In this document: one piece after another, positions 1 to 5,718 of the stretch | How positions within the stretch are numbered: position 1 is the first letter of the stretch | Layout of the letters: every line of letters begins with the position of its first letter | Program-made: the position numbers and the translations under genes | The notes under the pieces: generated by a model | Seen by the model: only the letters and a program-made list of their open reading frames with translations | Told to the model about the DNA's origin: nothing | The model's database searches: none | From: Deltaproteobacteria bacterium | GTDB lineage: Bacteria > Desulfobacterota > GWC2-55-46 > JAUVFY01 | Reading direction: 5' to 3' | Assembly: GCA_030594025.1 (NCBI GenBank) | Contig: JAUVFY010000038.1 | Coordinates: forward strand, 1 to 10,160 | DNA length: 10,160 nt

Positions 1-116
1 CCCACGCCCCAGCCGACGAGCCTCAAGTTAACCCTGCTCCGGTCCTCGCTCATCGCCCAGGCGATGCCCAGGAAAAAAAGGAGCCCAACGAGGCTTATGA
101 GTTTCTCAGCGACCAT
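1..116 (-). CDS. Probable CNT-family nucleoside transporter (N-terminal fragment)
   Basis: Reading the minus strand from the ATG at 116-114, the frame stays open to the window edge. It gives about 38 residues beginning MVAEKLISLVGLLFFLGIAW and continuing with a polar stretch (MSEDRSRVNLRL) and WGV. One hydrophobic segment (residues about 6-20) followed by an S-E/N-x-R-x-x-x-N-x-R pattern and W-G resembles the N-terminus of concentrative nucleoside transporters (NupC/CNT family), which import nucleosides with H+ or Na+ across the inner membrane. A G-rich Shine-Dalgarno (AGAGGGGGG in minus-strand sense) lies just upstream, and a promoter sits at 147-175. Most of the gene is outside the window, so the family call rests on a short stretch. 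It is transcribed divergently from the ybdK-like operon, and no functional link between them is evident. Confidence 0.6.
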   Translation of the reverse strand, partial: MVAEKLISLVGLLFFLGIAWAMSEDRSRVNLRLVGWGV

Positions 117-146
117 GAAAAGCCCCCCTCTTAGAGCTTTTAAAGA

Positions 147-175
147 AAGATAATACGTAGAGGTCTATGTGTCAA
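147..175 (-). promoter_or_regulatory. Sigma70-type promoter for the divergent transporter gene
   Basis: In minus-strand sense, a perfect TTGACA (175-170) is followed after exactly 17 bases by TATCTT (152-147). This lies about 30 bp upstream of the transporter start codon. Recognised by consensus match only. Confidence 0.6.
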
Positions 176-240
176 CCGGAGTTTTTTACCGTGATTGTAT
201 GAGCCCCCCGAACGGCATTGCTCTAACCCTTTGAGTTGAA

Positions 241-269
241 TTGTTCAGATAAAGATGTTATTTTAAAAT
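241..269 (+). promoter_or_regulatory. Possible weak promoter for the ybdK-ggt-M20-cutA operon
   Basis: TTGTTC (241-246) and TAAAAT (264-269) are separated by 17 bases in an AT-rich stretch about 40 bp before the first gene. The -10 overlaps a 10-bp palindrome ATTTTAAAAT (260-269). The -35 match is poor, so this is only the best candidate in the 193-bp divergent intergenic region. Nothing else recognisable was seen there. Confidence 0.3.
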
Positions 270-309
270 TATCAAAGCACAATAAAAGATTTAAAAAGGT
301 AGACTTTAC

Positions 310-1443
310 TTGGCCATTAAATTCAACGCTTCCGAGCACCATACCATCGGCATAGAGCTCGAGGTCCAGCTCCTCGACGGCGAGACCCTTTCGCTCGCCC
401 CGGTCTCAGGTAAGATAATAGAGGCCCTCGACGGGCTCGGGGGCTCGGTAAAGCACGAGCTCCTGACCTCAAATTTAGAGATAAATACCGACGTCTCGCG
501 CTCGGTAACCGATGCGGCAAGGGACCTCTATTCGAAGTTCGACAGGGTCACGAAAGAGGCTTCAAAGCACAATATAGTCCCATGCTCAGCCGGCACCCAC
601 CCCTTCAGCCTTTGGAAGGACCAGACCGTTACCGAGGACGCGAGGTATAAGAGGCTCCTCGAGAACCTTCAGATAGTGGCCAGGCGCTTTAACATATTCG
701 GCCTCCACGTGCACATAGGCGTGGGAGGGGGCGAGAGGTGCATCTATGTAATGAACAAGATGCTCTATTACCTGCCGCATCTACTTGCCCTTTCGGCCAA
801 CTCGCCTTTCTGGCAGGGTGCCAATACAGGGCTCAACTCTTACAGGGTAAAGGTCTTCGAGAACCTCCCCATCGCCGGGCTGCCCTTCTATTTCGAACAC
901 TGGGACGATTACACCCGGCTCGTGGAAAACTACATTGCCACGGGCACGATCGAGACCATAAGGGAGCTCTGGTGGGACATCCGCCCCCACCCGGACTTCG
1001 GCACCGTCGAGATAAGGGTCTGCGACATACCCGCCACGGTCAAGGAGTCCCTCGCCCTTGCGGCCCTTATCCAGGCCCTGGTAAAAAAGTTCGAGGACGA
1101 ATACTTGAAGGGCGTGACATTCTTGAGGCCCCACTCGGCCGTCATAAGGGAGAACAAGTGGCGGGCCTCGAGGTGGGGCTTTGACGGGGAGTTCATAACC
1201 GAGGACGGAGGGGGTACGATAAAGGCCGCCGATGCCATAGAGATACTCGTAAGCTCGCTCGAAGGGGAGGCCGAGGAGCTCGGAAGCGGAGAGTATCTAT
1301 CCTACATAAACGAAATACTCAAGCACGGTAACGGCTCGAAGCGGCAGCTCGAGGTCTGGCGGGAGACCGGGGACCTTAAGGAGGTCGTTAAGGACCTCTT
1401 GAGGAGGCTCACCGAAGACTTACGTACGGGGTTAGGAAGATGA
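310..1443 (+). CDS. ybdK: YbdK-family carboxylate-amine ligase (GCS2-type)
   Basis: This 377-residue protein matches the glutamate-cysteine ligase type 2 fold (YbdK family), which uses ATP to join a carboxylate to an amine. E. coli YbdK shows only weak gamma-glutamylcysteine synthetase activity, so the true substrates are unknown. Visible hallmarks are the metal-binding GIELEVQ motif (E16, E18), GTHPF (95-99), GLHVHIGVG (131-139), SANSPFWQG followed by SYRVKVFENLP (162-187), and WWDIRPHPDFGTVEIRVCD (221-239). The length is normal for the family. The start is a TTG with an AAAAAGG Shine-Dalgarno about 10 bases upstream; no better in-frame ATG is near, and the conserved N-terminus begins only a few residues in. 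The stop overlaps the next gene's start (ATGA), implying translational coupling with the GGT-like enzyme. Confidence 0.88.
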   Translation: MAIKFNASEHHTIGIELEVQLLDGETLSLAPVSGKIIEALDGLGGSVKHELLTSNLEINTDVSRSVTDAARDLYSKFDRVTKEASKHNIVPCSAGTHPFSLWKDQTVTEDARYKRLLENLQIVARRFNIFGLHVHIGVGGGERCIYVMNKMLYYLPHLLALSANSPFWQGANTGLNSYRVKVFENLPIAGLPFYFEHWDDYTRLVENYIATGTIETIRELWWDIRPHPDFGTVEIRVCDIPATVKESLALAALIQALVKKFEDEYLKGVTFLRPHSAVIRENKWRASRWGFDGEFITEDGGGTIKAADAIEILVSSLEGEAEELGSGEYLSYINEILKHGNGSKRQLEVWRETGDLKEVVKDLLRRLTEDLRTGLGR

Positions 1444-3044
1444 AAGGGATGATCTCAGCGGGTCACGAACTCACCGCCCGTGCGGGTGTCGAGATGCTCG
1501 AAAGGGGCGGAAACGCCTTTGATGCCGCCGTGGCGGCTGTCTTCGCTTCCTTTGTCTGCGAGACCTCCATCACAAGTGCCGGGGGCGGGGGGTTCTTCAT
1601 GGCACACTCGAGGGGGGGCGAGCCGGTACTTTATGATTTCTTCTCCAAGGTCCCGGGCAAGGGGGGTGTTTTGAGGACCGAGGACCTGGATTTCTTCCCC
1701 GTGTACATAAGTTTTGCGGACACCACGCAGGAGCTCTATATCGGCAGGGGTTCGGTGGCCGTGCCCGGGTGCATGGCGGGCCTTGAAATGGTCCACGAGA
1801 GGCACTGCACACTCCCCCTTAAGGTCCTGCTTTCACCGGCCATCAGATATGCAAACGAGGGCGTACCCCTGAGCCCCCACCAGGCTTACTTCATAAGCCT
1901 CCTCTCGCCGATGCTCACCGTTTCCGAAGAGGGCCGCAAGGTCTATGCCCCGCGGGGTTCACTCATCAGGCAGGGAGACCTCATAGTAAATAAAGACATG
2001 GCAGAGACCTTCGAGTACCTTTCAAAAGAGGGGTTAAAGAGGTTCTACGAGGGCCCCATAGCCGAAAGCATCCTGGAGGGCTTCGGCGAGTGGGGGCTTA
2101 TAACTAAAAGGGACCTGAGGGAGTACAACGTCTGCGTGAGGGAACCGCTCGAGGCCTCTTACAGGGGTAACCTCGTGTATACCAACCCGCCTCCTTCTTC
2201 GGGCGGGTGTCTCGTGGCCTTTGCGCTTAAGCTTCTCGAGAGCCATGACATAACGGGCCTCGGCCACAACGGCTCCCGGTATTTGAGGCTTCTCATTGAG
2301 ACGATGAAGATAACCGACGAGGCCCGGAGAGAGGACTTCGACCACAGGGTGTACGAAGAAGGCGTGGAAGAGGAGTTCCTCTCCGCAGAGAACATAGAAT
2401 TATACGCCAAAAGGCTCTCAAGGGGGCTTTCTACCTCTTCCGTTTACGGCACTCCCGGCCCCCCCACCCCCCCCGCCCCCCCGGGCCCCACCGGCCCGGG
2501 CAATACCACACAGGTAAGTGTTGTGGACGGCGAGGGTAACGCCGCCGCGGTCACAACGTCCACGGGCATAGGAAGCGGCTTCATGATCCCGGGCACCGGG
2601 ATAATGATGAACAACTTCCTGGGAGAGGAGGACCTGAACCCCCACGGCTTCCACACCCAGACGCCCGGGACAAGGATATCTTCCATGATGGCCCCCACGA
2701 TAGTCATGAAGGACGGGAGGCCCAGGATAGTTTTAGGCAGCGGCGGGTCTAAGAGGATAAGGAGCGCGATACTCCAGGTCATAATGAACATAATAGACCA
2801 CTCCATGCCCGTTACCCAAGCGGTCGATGCGGCCAGGGTCCACTGGGACGGCTATACCTTCCAGGCAGAGCCAGGAGTCGAAGAGACTGCCCTCGAGTCC
2901 TTGAGAAAAGAGGGATTTCCGGTTAAACTCTGGAAGGTGAAGGACGTATACTTCGGGGGGGTCAACACGGTCTGCATGGACGAGGGGGGTGTTTCCGGAG
3001 GGGGAGACCCGAGGCGCGGCAGTGTTGCTTTAAAGGTGGATTGA
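1440..3044 (+). CDS. ggt: Gamma-glutamyltransferase-family Ntn hydrolase, cytoplasmic, atypical substrate pocket
   Basis: This 534-residue protein has the full GGT architecture. GGT enzymes self-cleave before a Thr that becomes the nucleophile and hydrolyse or transfer gamma-glutamyl groups. Seen here are GGNAFDAAVAA (23-33), GGGGFF (48-53), PPPSSGG, the cleavage/nucleophile motif NTTQVSVVD (355-363, predicted nucleophile Thr356), the SSMMAPT motif and a GSGGSKRI loop. Predicted chains are about 355 and 179 residues. No signal peptide precedes the conserved N-terminus, unlike periplasmic E. coli GGT. E. coli Arg114 in DFRE, which holds the substrate alpha-carboxylate, aligns with Phe68 in DFFS; E. 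coli Asn411 aligns with Gly, and Asp433 with Glu. A Pro/Gly-rich linker (337-354) abuts the cleavage site. The family call is firm, but activity on glutathione is doubtful. It is coupled to the upstream ligase by an ATGA overlap. Confidence 0.88.
   Translation: MKGMISAGHELTARAGVEMLERGGNAFDAAVAAVFASFVCETSITSAGGGGFFMAHSRGGEPVLYDFFSKVPGKGGVLRTEDLDFFPVYISFADTTQELYIGRGSVAVPGCMAGLEMVHERHCTLPLKVLLSPAIRYANEGVPLSPHQAYFISLLSPMLTVSEEGRKVYAPRGSLIRQGDLIVNKDMAETFEYLSKEGLKRFYEGPIAESILEGFGEWGLITKRDLREYNVCVREPLEASYRGNLVYTNPPPSSGGCLVAFALKLLESHDITGLGHNGSRYLRLLIETMKITDEARREDFDHRVYEEGVEEEFLSAENIELYAKRLSRGLSTSSVYGTPGPPTPPAPPGPTGPGNTTQVSVVDGEGNAAAVTTSTGIGSGFMIPGTGIMMNNFLGEEDLNPHGFHTQTPGTRISSMMAPTIVMKDGRPRIVLGSGGSKRIRSAILQVIMNIIDHSMPVTQAVDAARVHWDGYTFQAEPGVEETALESLRKEGFPVKLWKVKDVYFGGVNTVCMDEGGVSGGGDPRRGSVALKVD
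2454..2501 (+). repeat. C-rich tract encoding a Pro/Gly linker; G-runs on the minus strand
   Basis: Within the GGT-like gene, C runs of 7 (2459-2465), 8 (2467-2474) and 7 (2476-2482) are broken by single bases and followed by GGG, CCCC and further G/C blocks. They encode a Pro/Gly/Thr-rich linker (residues about 337-354) immediately before the predicted autocleavage site. The minus strand therefore carries closely spaced G7-G8-G7 runs able in principle to form a quadruplex. Homopolymers this long are also prone to slippage, and the reading frame is intact here. Confidence 0.75.
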
Positions 3045-3059
3045 ACATTCGAGGGTGAG

Positions 3060-4316
3060 ATGAAAAAACAGGTAAAGCAGTGCCTGGATAAGGCGGAGGA
3101 GAGCCGGGTGAATATGCTCGAAAAGATAGTCAAGAAGGCAGAAGAGATAAGGGACCGGGTCATAAAGTTCCGAAGGGAGATACACAGGAACCCTGAGCTC
3201 GGCGGTTCGGAGGAGAAGACGTCCGCCTTTGTCGCCGGCATACTCGAGGACAACGATATAGAGGTTAAAAGGGGTGTGGCGGGTTACGGTGTGGTGGGGC
3301 TCCTCAAGGGCTCCGGCGAGGCAGATACCGTGGCCCTGAGGGCCGACCTGGACGCTCTTCCCATTCAGGACTATAAGAAGGTAGAATACGCATCGAGCGT
3401 GCCGGGGATAATGCACGCCTGCGGCCACGACGTACATTCGGCCGTGCTCATGGGCACGGCCATAGTGCTCGGGAGCTTACGGGAAAGACTCAAGGGTAAC
3501 GTAAAGTTCATCTTCCAGCCCTCCGAGGAGAGGCCCACCGGGGGCGCGGATTACATGATAAAAGCCGGGGTCCTCGAGGACCCGGCCCCTTCTGCCATCT
3601 TTGCGCTCCATACCTTCCCTGAGATGCAGGTGGGCACCATCGGGCACAAGGCCGGGATAATGACCGCTTCGGCCGACAGGTTCAGGATAGTGATTAAAGG
3701 AAAGAGCGGCCACGCCTCGAGGCCCCACCAGACGGTTGACGCGGTCCTGGTCTCGTCAATGGTGATAAGCGCCATACACCACATCGTTACGAGGAGGACC
3801 GACCCCATCCACCCGGCGGTCATATCCGTGGGGACAATTGAAGGGGGCTCTGCGCCCAACGTCATAGCGGAGGTCGTTGAGATGAGGGGCACCGTGAGGA
3901 CCCTGAGCCCGAAGACCAAAAAAATCATGCCCGCGCTCATCGAGAAGGTCATAAAGGGCACGACCCTTACTATGGGGGCCACCTACGAGTTCCTCTACGA
4001 GTCGGGAAGCCCCTCGGTGGTAAACGACTGGGCCTTGAACCAGCTGGCGAAAAGATGCGCCGTGGACGTCGTAAGCGCACAGAACGTCTTTGAGCTTCCA
4101 GACCCCATAATGGGCGCGGAAGACTTCGCTTACTACTCTGAGAAGATCCCCGGGATGTTCATAAGGCTCGGTACGAGCAACAGGGAAAAGGGCATCATGA
4201 CCCCGCTCCACAGCTCTTATTTTGACGTGGACGAGGACGCCCTGGCCGTGGGCATAAAGGTTATGAGCTGGATAGCCGTGAACTATCTGTGCTCAAAAGC
4301 CGGGGAAAAACTATGA
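3060..4316 (+). CDS. M20-family (M20D-type) amidohydrolase/carboxypeptidase
   Basis: This 418-residue metallohydrolase resembles the YxeP/HipO/IAA-amino-acid hydrolase group, which cleaves N-acyl or amide-linked amino acids with a two-metal centre. Motifs in order: IHRNPELGG (41-49), ALRADLDALPIQD (92-104), MHACGHDVHSAV with metal ligands C121 and H123, FQPSEE (152-157), ALH (182-184, H184), GKSGHASRPH (214-223, dimerisation/active-site His), MGAEDFAYY and PLHSSYFDVDED (H384). No signal peptide is visible. The chosen ATG has an excellent GAGGGTGAG Shine-Dalgarno 15 bp after the ggt stop. The ATG at 3114 (MLEKIVKK), where the family usually begins, has its own GGAGGAG upstream, so the first 18 residues may not be part of the mature protein. 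The exact substrate cannot be read from the sequence. The next gene overlaps its stop by ATGA. Confidence 0.87.
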   Translation: MKKQVKQCLDKAEESRVNMLEKIVKKAEEIRDRVIKFRREIHRNPELGGSEEKTSAFVAGILEDNDIEVKRGVAGYGVVGLLKGSGEADTVALRADLDALPIQDYKKVEYASSVPGIMHACGHDVHSAVLMGTAIVLGSLRERLKGNVKFIFQPSEERPTGGADYMIKAGVLEDPAPSAIFALHTFPEMQVGTIGHKAGIMTASADRFRIVIKGKSGHASRPHQTVDAVLVSSMVISAIHHIVTRRTDPIHPAVISVGTIEGGSAPNVIAEVVEMRGTVRTLSPKTKKIMPALIEKVIKGTTLTMGATYEFLYESGSPSVVNDWALNQLAKRCAVDVVSAQNVFELPDPIMGAEDFAYYSEKIPGMFIRLGTSNREKGIMTPLHSSYFDVDEDALAVGIKVMSWIAVNYLCSKAGEKL

Positions 4317-4636
4317 AGAAGCGTTACATAGTCGCTCTTATGACCGCGCCGAGCGAAGAGGAGGGGGTCCTGATAGGTAAAAAGTTAGTGAGCGAGGGGC
4401 TTGCCGCATGCTGCAATATCGTACCAGGGGTGAGGTCCATATACACCTGGCAGGGTAAACTCTCGGACGAGGCTGAGGTGCTCTGCATCTTTAAAACAAA
4501 AAAATCCCTTTTCGACAGATTAAAAAAGAGGGTGAAGGAGCTCCACAGCTACGAGGTCCCGGAGGTTATCGCCATCGGCATTGACGAGGGACTTGAGGAC
4601 TACCTCGAGTGGATAGACGGCGTCACCGTGACCTGA
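4313..4636 (+). CDS. cutA: Divalent-cation tolerance protein CutA
   Basis: This 107-residue protein aligns throughout with CutA1, a small, very stable trimeric alpha/beta protein linked to divalent metal tolerance in E. coli, with unclear molecular function. Family signatures are VALMTAPSEEEG (7-18), LAACCNIVPGVRSIYTWQGK (30-49), EAEVLCIFKT (53-62) and HSYEVPEVIAI (78-88), ending in the conserved EWI. The start is the ATG at 4313, overlapping the preceding stop codon (ATGA) with CGGGGA just upstream. A GTG 24 bp earlier would add residues not typical of the family and is not needed. It is the last gene of the operon; the opposing glycosyltransferase ends 59 bp downstream, and no convincing terminator hairpin was found between them. 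Confidence 0.92.
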   Translation: MKKRYIVALMTAPSEEEGVLIGKKLVSEGLAACCNIVPGVRSIYTWQGKLSDEAEVLCIFKTKKSLFDRLKKRVKELHSYEVPEVIAIGIDEGLEDYLEWIDGVTVT

Positions 4637-4695
4637 CCCGCGCCGTTCACCAACATATTGACAAAGGCATTTAAGCCCGCTCTTTTTTGGTGTCT

Positions 4696-5460
4696 TCAAA
4701 CCTTTAATTTTCTCGCCCCTTCATCAAAGATCGGGAATCGTTTTATTCCCATTTTTTGCAACCTGAATTTAAACGAGATTGTTAAAACCCCGACGCCGTA
4801 TATAACGCTCCTTATAAAATTAATGGTTGAGGCTTCAGGGAAGTACCTCGTCGGACAGCTTAGCTCTCCTATACGGAAACCGAAATAGATTGCCTGTGTG
4901 AGTATATGGTTGTCGAAGACGAAGTCGTCGGAGTTCTCTAAAACGGGCAGTTTCTCAAGCACTTTCCTCGCATAGGCCCTATAGCCCGTGTGATATTCAG
5001 ACAGTTTATAGTTAAGGAGGATGTTCTGTAAAAATGTGAGGACCCTGTTGGATATATACTTATAAACGGGCATCCCGCCCTTCAGCGCACCGGGCCCCAA
5101 TATCCTGGAGCCAAGCACGACATCGAACTCCCCTGAGGCTATCATTGAGGCCATGGCAGTTACGAGTTTCGGTGGATACTGATAATCGGGGTGGAGCATC
5201 ACGACGATATCCGCCCCCAGCCTCAATGCCTCCTTGTAACATGTCTTCTGGTTTGCGCCATAACCCAGGTTCTCTTCATGGACTACAATATTTTTTATTC
5301 CCAGCCTCTTTGCCTCTTCTATGGTCAGGTCGTCACTACAGTCGTCCACGAGGATGATCTCATCAACGATATCCATGGGTATATCGTTATAGGTCAACTC
5401 CAGGGTCTTCTCGGCGCGGTATGCGGGTAGAACCACGACTATCTTCTTGCCATGAAGCAT
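4696..5460 (-). CDS. Family 2 glycosyltransferase (polyprenyl-phosphate sugar transferase-like)
   Basis: This 254-residue GT-A glycosyltransferase resembles dolichol/undecaprenyl-phosphate mannosyl- or glucosyltransferases. Visible are IVVVLPAYRAEKTL (7-20), the nucleotide-binding ILVDDCSDD (36-44), ENLGYGANQKTCYKEAL (63-79), the HPDYQYPPKL block (90-99) where many relatives have DxDxQ, SEYHTGYRAY (154-163) and DDFVFDNHILTQA (178-190). It lacks C-terminal multi-pass helices, with only a modest hydrophobic stretch at about 218-230, so it is probably a soluble or peripheral catalytic protein. Donor and acceptor are unknown. The start ATG has AAGGA 11 bases upstream and a good promoter. It is the only internal minus-strand gene and is richer in A/T than its neighbours (one 60-base stretch at 4741-4800 is 37% GC), which hints at separate ancestry. 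Confidence 0.85.
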   Translation of the reverse strand: MLHGKKIVVVLPAYRAEKTLELTYNDIPMDIVDEIILVDDCSDDLTIEEAKRLGIKNIVVHEENLGYGANQKTCYKEALRLGADIVVMLHPDYQYPPKLVTAMASMIASGEFDVVLGSRILGPGALKGGMPVYKYISNRVLTFLQNILLNYKLSEYHTGYRAYARKVLEKLPVLENSDDFVFDNHILTQAIYFGFRIGELSCPTRYFPEASTINFIRSVIYGVGVLTISFKFRLQKMGIKRFPIFDEGARKLKV

Positions 5461-5501
5461 GGGTGTTGTAATCCTTCTTTCGTACTATCAATAGAAGCAA
5501 A

Positions 5502-5530
5502 ATTATGGCAAATTGCAGGATATCTGTCAA
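5502..5530 (-). promoter_or_regulatory. Sigma70-type promoter for the glycosyltransferase
   Basis: In minus-strand sense, TTGACA (5530-5525) and CATAAT (5507-5502) are separated by 17 bases, with the start codon about 42 bp beyond the -10. A perfect -35 with ideal spacing makes this a strong candidate. Confidence 0.6.
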
Positions 5531-5541
5531 ATCAACGCGGA

Positions 5542-5650
5542 ACCGGAGGGTGGGCTCCGGTATGCAGGCGCCTTTTCCAAAGGCTTAAAAGGAACTGCGG
5601 ACTCAGGCGCAATTGCTCCGCCTCAGGCATAATTGTACCGTCTCAGACGG
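5542..5650. repeat. Array of inverted repeats and 20-bp tandem repeats between divergent promoters
   Basis: Perfect dyads follow one another: ACCGGAG-6 nt-CTCCGGT (5542-5561), GCCTTT-TCC-AAAGGC (5570-5584), GCGGA-15 nt-TCCGC (5597-5621, or alternatively AGGCG/CGCCT at 5605-5623), GCC-TCA-GGC (5620-5628) and CCGTC-TCA-GACGG (5638-5650). A 20-bp period overlays these: ACTCAGGCGCAATTGCTCCG (5601-5620), CCTCAGGCATAATTGTACCG (5621-5640) and a partial third copy TCTCAGACGG (5641-5650). The last dyad is followed by TTTCCTTTT, resembling a short terminator. The array lies between the two predicted -35 elements, so neither promoter would transcribe it. It could be a protein-binding region, a structured RNA or an old repetitive element. 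Confidence 0.7.
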
Positions 5651-5657
5651 TTTCCTT

Positions 5658-5687
5658 TTGACAAACGCCCTTCTTTTATAATAAAAT
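5658..5687 (+). promoter_or_regulatory. Sigma70-type promoter of lepA
   Basis: A perfect TTGACA (5658-5663) and TAAAAT (5682-5687) are separated by 18 bases and lie about 31 bp before the lepA start codon. A TATAAT at 5677-5682 is a better -10 word but would leave only 13 bases of spacing. Confidence 0.6.
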
Positions 5688-5696
5688 ATTTTATTA
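5679..5696. promoter_or_regulatory. 18-bp AT-only palindrome over the lepA -10 region
   Basis: TAATAAAATATTTTATTA is a perfect 18-bp palindrome. It covers the predicted -10 hexamer and the expected transcription start of lepA, a position where a bound repressor would block initiation. Low-complexity AT sequence can be palindromic by chance, so operator function is unproven. Confidence 0.4.
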
Positions 5697-5718
5697 AGGT
5701 TTTTGGGAGCTTACAGAG

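Noticed and set aside
738..1184. Plus-strand 148-codon open frame inside the ybdK-like gene
   Set aside because: It is another frame of a clearly conserved GCS2 protein and its translation looks like low-complexity shadow sequence.
4289..4312. GTG start extending CutA by eight residues
   Set aside because: The ATG at 4313 matches the family N-terminus, has a nearby Shine-Dalgarno and forms an ATGA overlap with the upstream gene.
4637..4695. Bidirectional terminator between cutA and the glycosyltransferase
   Set aside because: Only a three-base-pair stem (GGC/GCC) precedes the T6 run at 4682-4687, which is too weak to call.
4658..4888. Plus-strand 76-codon open frame after cutA
   Set aside because: It overlaps the C-terminus of the glycosyltransferase on the other strand and has no Shine-Dalgarno or recognisable motif.
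5601..5650. CRISPR array
   Set aside because: The 20-bp units are contiguous with no unique spacers, are too short, and there are no cas genes nearby.
5452..5661. Small plus-strand open frame (69 codons) across the gt2-lepA intergenic region
   Set aside because: It has no clear ribosome-binding site, runs through the repeat array and promoters, and its product resembles nothing known.
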